A stretch of DNA of 30,531 bases from Asterionellopsis glacialis. Its lineage: Eukaryota > Bacillariophyta > Plagiogrammaphyceae > Rhaphoneidales > Asterionellopsidaceae. The notes beneath the pieces were generated by a model. The model made no database searches, was not told the origin of the DNA, and saw only the letters and a list, made by a program, of their open reading frames with translations. Positions 9,631 through 19,374 of the stretch are shown piece by piece. Within the stretch, counting starts at the first letter, position 1. The number at the start of each line of letters is the position of its first letter. A program made the translations under genes and the position numbers. The stretch is taken from the NCBI GenBank assembly GCA_014885115.2, contig WKLE02003402.1:30131-60661 (forward strand), in the 5' to 3' direction.

Positions 9631-10350
9631 TATTCAAAATAGAATTAGTAGGTTGTGGTATCTATTTGCAGTACAATTTTAAACTTATTCTAGTATCACA
9701 GGAAGCCACCATCATTCCCAGAAATAAGTTATTTCTAGTATATTATACAATTGTAGTAGTTGTTGTTTTTGTTTTTTGGAGGGATCACTCTCTGGGTTAT
9801 TCTTTGAAAACCACCACCATAAAATAGAAGTGTAGTAGTAGTAGATACATTTTTTTTAAATCTTGAACTTGATGTTATATTGATGATATGGAAGGACAGA
9901 GATTACACATATGGACTAATACTAATCCCATGATGAAAAGCTATTCAAAATAGCTACCCAACCAACAAAAAAAGAGAGCAAAAGGTTACAATCTACTACC
10001 TCTTTTTTCCAGAAATAATTTCTTTCTTGCTATCATATAATTGTTCTTTGGAAGGAGTCCCTCTCTGGATTGGTCTTTAAATAGCAGCAGCGCTAAATAG
10101 AAGTTTGTTATTATTAATAAGAAATGGGTGGTGCCTTCTTTCTTCATTTTTTAGTTTGTAAATGAAGTCATTTGCACACTAAAAAACTATGACTACTACA
10201 AGATATTCAAAATAAGTATCTCCCCAAACAACAAGAAAGTAGAAATAAAAAGAAAGAATCATGACCTCTTAGAACTACTTTTTCCCATCATCATTCCATT
10301 TTGAATTGGATCACCATCATGATCAGCCCTCAAAAGATGGCATAATAAAT
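9631..10350. repeat. Three diverged tandem units of ~260-310 bp
   Basis: Each unit begins with TATTCAAAATA (9631, 9942, 10204). Units 1 and 2 then share AGAAATAA..TT..TTCT, ATA.AATTGT, GGA.GGA.TC.CTCTCTGG.TT and, near the end, AAATAGAAGT. Unit 3 is more diverged but keeps TTTTTCCCATCATCATTCC and a CCATCATGATC segment. Identity is patchy, so these are old copies. No terminal inverted repeats or coding sequence are seen. Confidence 0.55.
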
Positions 10351-10570
10351 AAATTTTTAATGTTGTCCATCAACACTGTGGTGTTTTTTCCACTTTCAGA
10401 AAGCAGATTTCTTAATTAATTTTACCTATTTACTTGACAAAACTAGGTAGTGCAGTGCCCCTACAGAGTAGAATGATTGTTGTCTATAATCAGTGTTGCA
10501 GAATAATTTTGCATTTGGCTCTATAATACATAAAAATACTTACAGTTCACATGCACCAATAAGAAACTTT

Positions 10571-10615
10571 GCATTTCTCAGGCAAGCTTGAAAAATTGTA
10601 TTTTTTAAGAAATGC
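10571..10615. repeat. Foldback with 8-bp arms (GCATTTCT/AGAAATGC)
   Basis: Perfect arms at 10571-10578 and 10608-10615. A CAAGCTTG palindrome lies inside the loop (10583) and another abuts the right arm (10616). Confidence 0.5.
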
Positions 10616-10974
10616 CAAGCTTGAAATCTGAAATCATTTCTTATATGGCATGTTGGATTTTAAATGGGCATGTTTTTTTTATTCTGTGTATAAATAATTT
10701 CTTTTGTCATAGTTATCTTTTTACTAGTATTATTTTTACTTATTTTCAATGAATACTAAAATTTTCTTTTTCCGTTTCAGAGCCTGTTTGTACTAAATTC
10801 TGTACCAACCCCAAAATGGAATCTGATAGACCTAATGCATCTGGAAAATTAGGCATGATTCTGCACAAATTGCATTTTTGAATGAGATATGCCTGCTAAA
10901 CTGCTGCAGCACCTGCAGGGTACATTGGCAATGGTCACAAATCACAAAAAAACATGACAATAAACCTTTTTATT

Positions 10975-11018
10975 ACTAACAATGATGACAATTTTCAAAC
11001 TTTCATCATTGTGTTAGT
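10975..11018. repeat. Foldback with ~14-bp arms
   Basis: ACTAACAATGATGA (10975-10988) pairs with TCATCATTGTGTTAGT (11003-11018), with a 2-nt bulge and a 14-nt loop. Confidence 0.6.
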
Positions 11019-11410
11019 TGTATGGAACAATATTAGCCTCCAAAATGGTTGATTATTGACTGAATTTGGTAATTGTATGTGTCAATAAAAAAAGCAGCTT
11101 TCACAACAAAACAACAAGTAACCATATTTCAAGCCCCACATTCCCTTTTTTTGTAATTTTTTGAAATGGAGGTTCCGATATGGGTACATTTGATGCATTA
11201 GGAGGCTTGTTGTATCCATGTTGGTTGATTGCAGTGTGTAAATGCAATTTTTTTATCATTATTGATTTGCTGCAATATTACGTGTGCAACGGAATTGAAA
11301 AAAAGATATTAAGGTTATTTTAATGCATATCAGAGATTTGATGGCAAAGGTTATAATGTCACTGTTTGTGCAAGAAGGACCATTTTATCAAGGAACAACA
11401 TGAGTGGCAT

Positions 11411-11454
11411 GCATGCTCTGTTATGTACACCACATGAGATGTGGTACAGCATGC
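11411..11454. repeat. Imperfect foldback, 16 paired bases
   Basis: The right arm ATGTGGTACAGCATGC (11439-11454) pairs with GCATGCT, GTAC and CACAT segments on the left, interrupted by two small bulges; the loop is only GAG. Confidence 0.5.
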
Positions 11455-13709
11455 ACTTAGGGATGTGCATTTTTCTGCTTTGTTTACTTTATCTTCAAAG
11501 GAGTAATTGCTCTGCAAAAAATATTCTAGTAATATTTGATTGCTTTGCAAATTTAAATTATATGTGCAGTTTTTGTACAATTTAAACATACCCAATTTTT
11601 GTGTAACTCAACATAAGGTAAATATGAGAGTAAAATATCATTTTTTTCTGAATTTTTGTGCTATAGAAAAGAAAATATTTCTTAGTAATAGGACTAGTAT
11701 GATTTCAAAATTTTAAACAAACCATCCATCACAATTCCAAGAAACAAAAGAAAAGAATGACAATTCAGTGTCTCATCTTCTCCTTTGTGATATGTTCTTA
11801 GCTTGAGCAAAAGAAATAGAGACATTTAAGTATCACATCTTCATTTCTTGAAAGTTAAATAGATGTTAAATACTAATGCAAGAAATTATTCAAGAATAAA
11901 TCTGAAAACTATCATAAATATAAAAGAATATACAAACATACCAGTTCTCAAGAAAAGAACAGGTAAAAAGTTGCCAAACACTATATTTTTAATGCAGGAT
12001 TAACAATAGAGGGTCCCAGAGGGGAGCATGAACCTGCTACACATGGCTGCTACCTCAGGCCAACAAAATGGTTTGGATAGGAGGATTTCTACACTAGTGT
12101 ACCAAGTGAAAGCCTCTCCTATTAGTAGTATATGAAGGTGCCAAATTAATAACAAAATCAGTTACCACTCTTTATAAACTATCTAATTTGTAGTAGTACC
12201 TAGTGAGGTTTCTTGTTAGGTACCAGTCAGTATAGTTAAAAAGACTGGTAAAGAATAGAAATATGTCATGTTGTTTTAGTTTATCAATAGTGTTTGATCA
12301 AATAGTACCCCAACATTCTGGTGTACTCCTTTGTTATTATGAACCCAATTTACTTACTCTTCAGTGTCTCTGGTCACTCTATCCTCTGTGGTTGTTAGGT
12401 AATAATAGATATGAATGCAATGTACCACCATTTATAATCTTTAAAAATTTCTAAACCTGATAGTCCTTGCAATACTAGTAAATAAAGTTTCCAGTTCATT
12501 TAACAAAAGAGTTGCTGATGGGTATTGTACAGCAGAGTTCTACTTTCAAGCATCAGAGGTGGCTACCTACCAACTAGTAACACAAGTTATTTATAAAAGG
12601 TTACCCTTGTTTATATTCATCAAGTCTGCAAGCTTGGTGAAGACAAGCCAAAATAACAATACAGTAACAAGTGCTATCATATATAACTACACTATGGAAG
12701 AAAAAATATGCAGCCATGTAAATACTCCCATCCATTACAGTAAGAAGATTTCTTGATTATACTTGGACCAACAGAGAGATAGAGAAAATTTAAGTTTTTT
12801 TGGAAGCTGAAGCAGGAAGTTTGGATAACAGAGCATTGTGTATGATTTAAAATAGAAATAACTATGGTAGTAGCAATTGAAACTTTACAAGATCTAATAT
12901 AATACTAAACTTAAGAACTCATATTATAATCATCATTAATACTGCATTATTTTTTTATTGTTATAATATTTAAACATATTGAAGTAGTTGTTCCATTTTT
13001 TTTTAAGTATTGGACTGCTTTATTCTATCTCTGTCTGTAAAAATGTATGCAGAGATTATATGTCAAAATAAACATTCAAGTAAAATATATACCTTTATAT
13101 ATATATATTGATTAGAATAAGCAGTAAGTAATGTCAATCTGATTGAAACAAAACTGGGCAGCTAGTAGTAGTACTGAGTTGTTCCAGGATTAGGTGGAAA
13201 ATTTGTAACAATTCATCTGTAGACAGCTGCGTAGACAAAAAAAATCATTTTGAACATTTTAATATATTTATTCTCTAATAATTTATCTTCAATAAATATT
13301 TTGTCCTGGCATGCTCTTTAAAAATCACGATAGGCATTTGTAAGTAAATACTAGTATTACATTTAATACAGTATAAAATGTACCATGTTATTTGTATGAA
13401 TGTGTCATAAAACATTTTGAAAATGTACCAATTTTCAGTATATTAATACAAGAAGTATAAAATGTACTACAATACATGTAGTAGGAATGTGTCAAAAGTT
13501 GGAATTTGGAGTATCAGTATATTTTGAAAATATCTGATGTATACTGTTAACTACATATGTGTTATTTTGAAATTCAAGTCAGCCAATTGTATTTTGGTGT
13601 TGCTTGTGATTTTAAAGACTATGCCAGTGCTCCCAATCAATCTTGCAAAATGGTGCTCTTTGCAGTACTGATTTCTTGTTACACCACCATTTTCAACTAG
13701 TTACCTCCA

Positions 13710-13750
13710 GTATGGTTCCATGCAGGAGAGTCTTGTGCATGGAACCATAC
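13710..13750. repeat. Perfect 15-bp hairpin with 11-nt loop
   Basis: GTATGGTTCCATGCA (13710-13724) is the exact reverse complement of TGCATGGAACCATAC (13736-13750), with loop GGAGAGTCTTG. It is the strongest hairpin I see in the window. No gene is adjacent. Confidence 0.85.
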
Positions 13751-13971
13751 CAATGGTTACAAGGTGTAGGTGGCTGTGTAAAGAGAAATTGGTACTGTAA
13801 AAAGGAACATCATGCCACCCCCACAAAAAAATAACATGCAAAATTGCTAGCTTTGATTAACTGGACTAATTTTTTCTATGTCACAGTTCAGCACTGGACT
13901 GGTCCACCTAATCTTGGAACAACTCTACTTATTGCTTATTACTCCTTCATCCACTAATATAAGCAATAATA

Positions 13972-14013
13972 TAAGCAACAGCCCAATTTTTGCCAAAAGC
14001 TTGAAGTTGCTTA
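13972..14013. repeat. Small foldback element TAAGCAAC...GTTGCTTA
   Basis: Eight-base perfect terminal inverted repeats span 42 bp, with AAAGCTTGAA inside. A second member with 9-bp arms lies at 28632-28676 and shares the internal AAGCTT and a CCCA.TTTTG.C segment. Related pieces (AAGTTGCTTATTGACAAAAT, CCAAGCTTGA) occur at ~14172-14208. Confidence 0.6.
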
Positions 14014-14861
14014 ATCCAAACGTAATGTCAAGCTTGAATAAGCAATATTGTTTATTTAGTGATGAGATAATGATGTCATCACCAAGAAACCCTCAATACT
14101 AAATACACAAAAATGTGTCCTCCTGTCATCTGGTGTTTTACCAAGGAAGCAACTGCAGTTCAATTTTTAAGCCTCAAGTTGCTTATTGACAAAATTTCCA
14201 AGCTTGACTAAACATGAAGTTGCAGGTGTGGTTAGGACTGTACTGATGTGGACTATACAGTACTGTGTTTTTGAATTTGAAAAATATCTAAAAATCGCTG
14301 TTGATAAAAGAAAAAAATTAATTAGATCTCTAGAGAACAAGATTTGGCACCATGGATTAACTTATTGTTCTTCGTTGCATTGTTCTTGGTTCAATAAAAG
14401 AAAGAAAAAGTTATTCACTTTCAGTAACAGGCATGCCATGGAATTTACTTGCTTTACAACCCAGTCCTGCCCATCGAAAAAACTAGACATACTGTACCAC
14501 TTGGAAACAGATGCTCTCTCGCTCGACGATACTTATCAAGGCTAGGGTTACGTTCCCTGTCAAAAAGTGGAATTTTCATTATGATAGGAGTTATGAGCCT
14601 TTTCTAAGAACCCGGAGGATTGCTCACCACCACGCAGCACCCCCATCGCATCTCATCCCATCCATCATCGGAAAGAATCCTCACCCATCAGCCATCAGCT
14701 CCCCAGTTCTGAATTTCTACAGAAGATAGAACACAGCGAGACCTTGTGAAGACGGAACGATTGCACCAACTGCATTAGCAATTAGCGACGGTGCTCTCTT
14801 GTTTAGGATCCATTCGAAAAGGCCTCAATAGCAACTAGGAAATTTCTCTCTTTTATTGACA

Positions 14862-16637
14862 ATGTTCATGAAATCATTTATTGTTTCAATCATGGCATCG
14901 AGTGTTTGTGTGCGTCTGGTAGCTGGAGCCATGTCGAGACGTCTTTCATCGTCAAGAAGTGCTTTTGCAACACTTCATTCGTTGAAGAGTAAAACTTCTA
15001 CCACTGTCCGATCCATGGTTGCGGCTACTCCACCTTCTTCTAGTAACAAAGATCAAAGTGCCACATCCTTATCCCGTGCTCCTTTCCGCATGCCTAGAAA
15101 TGCACAAGATGATTCCGTACCGGACAAAGCACTTCCAAGCGGTGGATTGGCTTGGTCACAGCTGGGATTACTTACAGAACTTGTCGATGGTGTCGCTGGA
15201 GATATGAAGCTCGAAAAACCTACCCCTGTACAACAGCTTGTCATTCCTACTCTATTGAAGCAAACGTCAGAGGATAATGGACTTGCGTTTTTGGCAGCAA
15301 CTGGAAGTGGAAAGACGCTTGCCTACTTATTGCCGACCCTCCAACAACTTAAGGCAGATGAGCTTTTTGAGGACTTCAAAAGAAACCGTCGACCTAAGCG
15401 TCCTCGTCTTATTGTGCTCGCACCAACACGAGAATTAGCTGTCCAAATCACATCAGTTGTCAAGCAACTCAGTCATCATGTTAAACTGTCAAGTCAGTGC
15501 CTTGTAGGAGGTGAAGATTACGGTAAACAGCGGAAACGTCTCGACAGAGAAATCGATATCTTAGTAGCGACGCCAGGACGTCTTCTCAAACATTGGAAAG
15601 ATCAGAATGTATTTTTGGGTGATGTAAAGTATGCAGTCTTAGATGAAATGGATACAATGCTAGAACAGGGCTTTCAGGGTGATTTGGCTGCAGTTTTGCA
15701 CCCTCTTTTGTACAAAAAGTCCGGCAATGTTGCATCTGGTACCCCTACTATCGAAGGCTCCCCTAGCGTAATCATGACTTCCGCCACAATGACACAGTCC
15801 GTTCAGAAACTTGTTGGTGCTTTTGACAGGAACAGCAGCGTTGGTGCCAAGAAATTATACACCAAGCCGGTGTCTGCTGACGGTGATCCAGAGAAAAAGA
15901 CCATTGCCCTACCAAAACTCCAGGTCATTACTGCTCCTGGATTGCATCGTGCTGTTCCACGCCTTCGACAAGTATTCATTGATGTTGGTAATATTGATAA
16001 GGTATCACTTCTGGTAGACACTGTTGCAGGTGGTGGTGGAAGTGGAGCTGCGGTCAGACGACAAAATATGGATACAAATGCTTTGACACTTGTCTTCTGC
16101 AATACTGTTGCGAGCTGTCGTGCTGCAGAGCATGCCCTTGCTGAGGCTGGCATCAATTCCTTGGGTTATCATGGTGATTTGAACTCGGCAGCTCGTGCTG
16201 AAAACCTGAAAAAATTTCGCGAGGCAGGATCATCGGATGATTTACCTCATGTACTTGTGTGCACCGACTTGGCGGCGAGAGGGCTCGATGTACCTCAAGT
16301 CGACCATGTAGTCATGTTTGATTTCCCACTAAACTCTTTAGATTATCTTCATCGTGCAGGAAGAACAGCTCGGGGAGTTACTGGGGACCGAGCCGGGAAT
16401 GGTCGCGTCACTGCATTAGTCACAAAGAGGGACCGAGTGTTGGCAATGGCAATTGAGAACGCTGTGCAACGAGGAGAGCCCTTGGATGGATTGAGCAGTC
16501 GTAAGAGCGACTACCTACCAGGTTCCAGGTTGAATACCCGGGGACCAAGTAGCAATAAAAATCGCAGTGGCAGTAGGTCGAGTAAAAACAATGGAGGGCA
16601 GCGTAAGCAAGGCGGAGGAAGAAGAGGACGCCGGTAA
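14862..16637 (+). CDS. DExD-box ATP-dependent RNA helicase, possibly organelle-targeted
   Basis: 591 aa from the ATG at 14862. Helicase motifs are complete and in order: Q-motif Gln124 (KPTPVQQ), motif I AATGSGKT (145-152), Ia APTREL (187-192), GG, Ib TPGRL (237-241), motif II DEMD (261-264), III SAT (307-309), LVFCNT, V TDLAARGLDVP (468-478) and VI HRAGRTAR (497-504). Motif II carries Met where the family usually has Ala. The tail (from ~555) is Arg/Gly/Ser/Asn-rich and ends QGGGRRGRR, an RNA-binding RGG-like extension. The N-terminus has a hydrophobic segment (SFIVSIMASSVCVRLVAGA) followed by a Ser/Arg-rich stretch with RSAFATL. This could be a signal plus plastid transit peptide or a mitochondrial presequence; compartment is inferred, not shown. 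By family it unwinds or remodels RNA, for example rRNA during ribosome assembly. The gene is convergent with the minus-strand gene ending at 16885 (247-bp gap). Confidence 0.9.
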   Translation: MFMKSFIVSIMASSVCVRLVAGAMSRRLSSSRSAFATLHSLKSKTSTTVRSMVAATPPSSSNKDQSATSLSRAPFRMPRNAQDDSVPDKALPSGGLAWSQLGLLTELVDGVAGDMKLEKPTPVQQLVIPTLLKQTSEDNGLAFLAATGSGKTLAYLLPTLQQLKADELFEDFKRNRRPKRPRLIVLAPTRELAVQITSVVKQLSHHVKLSSQCLVGGEDYGKQRKRLDREIDILVATPGRLLKHWKDQNVFLGDVKYAVLDEMDTMLEQGFQGDLAAVLHPLLYKKSGNVASGTPTIEGSPSVIMTSATMTQSVQKLVGAFDRNSSVGAKKLYTKPVSADGDPEKKTIALPKLQVITAPGLHRAVPRLRQVFIDVGNIDKVSLLVDTVAGGGGSGAAVRRQNMDTNALTLVFCNTVASCRAAEHALAEAGINSLGYHGDLNSAARAENLKKFREAGSSDDLPHVLVCTDLAARGLDVPQVDHVVMFDFPLNSLDYLHRAGRTARGVTGDRAGNGRVTALVTKRDRVLAMAIENAVQRGEPLDGLSSRKSDYLPGSRLNTRGPSSNKNRSGSRSSKNNGGQRKQGGGRRGRR

Positions 16638-16884
16638 TAATGAAATCTATACATAAAGTTCATTTCGTCCCGAAAGTAAATTCACAGCAGTGCCTTCTTC
16701 TACGCGCCAGACACTTTGGACCGCAACTGTTGTGTTACAAATATGAAATGCACAGCGGGGGATAAATTCATGACCAGGTGACATAGAAATAATCAGGTAG
16801 TATAGCATGAATGATTATATTATCTTTTTCCTAAGATTGAACTCAGTGTACATTGCATCGCCTGGAGCACCAGCAGTACGCTCT

Positions 16885-18636
16885 CTAATGACTGGACATA
16901 CCAACGGCTCCCTTGAAGGCCTCATCGATCACCTCACTCAATGTGGGGTGGGTGTGGACCATCATGCTCAATTCTTTCACTGTAGTTCCTGCAGCAACGG
17001 CGTTAGCACATTCTTGGATAAGATCGGCAGCATGGATTCCAATAATGTGAACGGCAACGACCTTGCCGGTATCTTCATTGAACAATACCTTGGCCATACC
17101 AGCGCCTTCTCCCTCAGCAAGTGCCTTGGAGTTTGCACGGAAGCTTCCTTGACTCTTGCCGAGCTTCCATCCTTCCTTTTCTGCCATCTCGACGCACTGT
17201 TCCTCGGTAGGTCCGACCATGGAAATTTCAGGGTGGGTGAAACAAGCGGCGGGAATGGCATTATGGTCAACTTCATGTGGTCGTCCAACAATGTTCTCAA
17301 TCGCGGAAATCCCTTGAGCAGAGGCAGCATGTGCAAGCATCATTTTTCCGTTAGCATCACCAATGCAGTAAAGGTTGGGAACAACTTCTCCATCTTCCTG
17401 CTTGGTAAGAACACGCATCTTCTCGTCAACAGCAACGAATCCACGGTTAGTTTCAATTCCCATATCCTCGAGCCCCATGTCCTTTGTATTTGGGACACGA
17501 CCAGTGGCAACCATAGCAGCATCGACTTCAATAGTTTCGACATGTTCCCTTGAAAGGAAGAAAAAGAAAAAAATGTAGGTGAGCTTCTACGATCCGGGAG
17601 GCCGGCAACAGCACACTTCAACACTAAGAAAACAAAAAACTAGACAAGCTCTTACTTTGTCTTGGCATCAATCATTTTGATAGTGACAGGCTTTTCTCCG
17701 GGGATACCAGGGGTTACTTCTGCGGCAAAGACTCCAGTGCGGTAGTCAATAGGACGATCACGAATAAGAAGACGTTCGGCTTGCTTGGCAATTTCCCGAT
17801 CAAAAGTGGGCATTAGGTTGTCCATAGCCTCAATGAAAGTAACTTCGGATCCCAATGCAGTGTAAACGTCAGAGAATTCAAGTCCAATGTATCCAGATCC
17901 AATGATAGCAACCCACTCAGGAACAAACTGCAACTCAAGTGCACCATCACTAGTGTAAACGGTTTTCTCATCAACTTCTACACCAGGGGGAACGAAAGGA
18001 ATTGAACCTGGGGCCAAAATGATATCCTAATGCAGCAGAAACACAGTTGGCAGAAATGTTAGTATCGTCCGGGATATTCAAATTGATGAGTACCAACGAG
18101 CATTCATGGTAGTTTACCTTGGCAGTGTAGACCTTGCCAGAAAGTCCGTCTTTGATTTCATGAGGATTTCCAGTAAGAATACCACGACCTTCAATAACAT
18201 CAACTCCAAGTCCAACAAGACTGGCTTCAAGATTCCCTTTGACACGATTTGCAAGATTCTTGGCGTGATCAGCAATGCCCTGGCGATCGAATTTAACTTC
18301 ACCCTCGACTTGAATACCCATCGATTCCAAATGACTAGCATCCTTCATATCACGGACTCGGCCAGATGCAGCCAACAAGGCCTTTGATGGGACACATCCA
18401 CGATTGACACAAGTTCCTCCAACATCTTCTCCAGAAAAGACAGCAGTTTTCAAGTTTTGAGCACGACTGTGCAGAGCAGCTCCGTGTCCGCCAACTCCAC
18501 ATCCAACAATAGCAACATCAAAATCGTACTCCTCAGATGACATTCGGAGACTAGTGCGTGTCTTGAAAGAAGGGCCAGGAGCAAATGCATTGGCACTTGC
18601 CACAAGGCAAACAATGGCAGTGAAACGGAACATCAT
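16885..18636 (-). CDS. Plastid-type dihydrolipoamide dehydrogenase (E3)
   Basis: Three exons join in frame: 18636-18118, 18026-17656 and 17548-16885, giving 517 aa. The N-terminus [20 protein letters not shown] is a signal peptide ending at Phe18, followed by a Ser/Thr/Arg transit-like stretch: the diatom ASAFAP-type plastid presequence. The FAD site is [10 protein letters not shown] (44-53). The redox disulfide is C76/C81 in [13 protein letters not shown], the VNRG form I associate with plastid and cyanobacterial E3 rather than the mitochondrial form. Exon 2 carries the NAD site GSGYIGLEF; exon 3 carries [15 protein letters not shown] and the C-terminal catalytic pair His497/Glu502 (HTHPTLSE). 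The enzyme reoxidises dihydrolipoyl groups of E2 with NAD+, most probably in the plastid pyruvate dehydrogenase complex that feeds fatty acid synthesis. The ATG at 18636 or 18633 is the start; the frame extends upstream only to a TTG. Confidence 0.93.
17549..17655 (-). other. Intron 2 of the lipoamide dehydrogenase gene
   Basis: 107 bp, donor GTAAGA and acceptor TTTCAAG on the minus strand with a pyrimidine-rich 3' half. It splits a Lys codon (AA|G) and joins DAKTK to [10 protein letters not shown]. Confidence 0.88.
18027..18117 (-). other. Intron 1 of the lipoamide dehydrogenase gene
   Basis: 91 bp, donor GTAAAC and acceptor CATTAG on the minus strand; phase 0. Splicing joins ...VYTAK to [10 protein letters not shown], the expected E3 continuity. 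Confidence 0.9.
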
Positions 18637-19374
18637 TTTTTTCTTCTCTGCGATTGACAGCAATACTTCTTAAAGCTTGTCTCCTCCAGATGCTGTTAGC
18701 AGTTATATCAATGCGGAAAAGGCTTGTTGACAGCTTCTTTGCGCCTCTCGTTCCTCTAAATGCGTGTTGAGACTGACAAGATTTGCCCAAAATCAGAAAC
18801 ACGTACGCATTGTCTGTAATCTGACCGTTTGAGATGGATTATATGACGTCATAAGGCGATGCTAAAATTTGGTGATGGCGATGTGTCATCTTCAGTATCA
18901 CTCACAGTCAATCACAGATCACAAGATAGAAGTGAGGAGTGCACAACGCTCCCTCGGATTTACGACGTATCATTAGGTCTACCTGGTATTAATACATTCT
19001 CATTTCCTGGTCTGTACCAGTTATATTCCTACTACCAGTATCGATACATACAGATCGTACAGAAGAGGAGCTTGTTGTGCGACACGCATGCGGAAACCGA
19101 CCGGCGCGGAGACAGACATTTCGCCTTCTTTGGATGGCGCGGCGATACATCCGAAAGTACAGCATGATAAATCAGAGATCAGACATGCATACAGACAGTT
19201 TCTTATTGTAACTTGTGTAACAAGAAACAAGAACAGAATTCTTTCTCAGCTTTCTCAGAAAAAAGCAATCGTCAATACTGACACTTGTGTCAACAAACAA
19301 ATCCTTTTACGAATCCGATCCAAAGAATCATACTGTCTTCTTTGGTGTTCTTGCATCTACTAAATCATTCTACC
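18637..19374. promoter_or_regulatory. Divergent promoter, lipoamide dehydrogenase / homogentisate dioxygenase
   Basis: 738 bp between ATGs. It contains a perfect CRE-type site (described separately), a TACCTGGTA copy at 18980 and a GC-richer patch at ~19090-19150. Shared control of the two genes is only an inference from the orientation. Confidence 0.45.
18842..18853. promoter_or_regulatory. TGACGTCA (CRE-like) 12-bp palindrome
   Basis: TATGACGTCATA contains the full bZIP/CREB half-site pair TGACGTCA (18844-18851), ~208 bp upstream of the lipoamide dehydrogenase ATG. In Phaeodactylum, TGACGT elements (CCRE) in the ptca1 carbonic anhydrase promoter mediate CO2/cAMP-responsive control through a bZIP factor. 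Activity of this site is not shown. Confidence 0.45.

Larger units (their letters stand above)
8721..13356. repeat. Dispersed TACTAGTA palindromes
   Basis: Exact 8-bp palindromes start at 8721, 9042, 9142, 10722, 12473 and 13349. I found none by eye elsewhere in the window. Confidence 0.65.
7940..14861. other. Almost 7 kb gene-free AT-rich interval
   Basis: No open frame above ~120 codons and none with recognisable protein features. The first ~100 bp should be the 3' UTR of the prolyl hydroxylase gene and the last ~150 bp the 5' flank of the helicase gene. Composition differs from the 1.5-3.7 kb interval: TACCAGGTA appears absent, while TACTAGTA (six exact copies) and CAAGCTTG (at least five) are frequent. 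Diverged tandem units, microsatellite-like TAG runs (~9828-9843) and at least five short foldbacks are listed separately. I see no tRNA, rRNA or transposase. Confidence 0.6.

Noticed and set aside
14186..14545. 119-codon plus-strand frame before the helicase
   Set aside because: It starts at a non-ATG codon, has no protein features and sits in repeat-derived AT-rich sequence.
18859..19167. 102-codon plus-strand frame in the divergent promoter
   Set aside because: No homology signal; it ends well before the dioxygenase ATG and contains promoter motifs.
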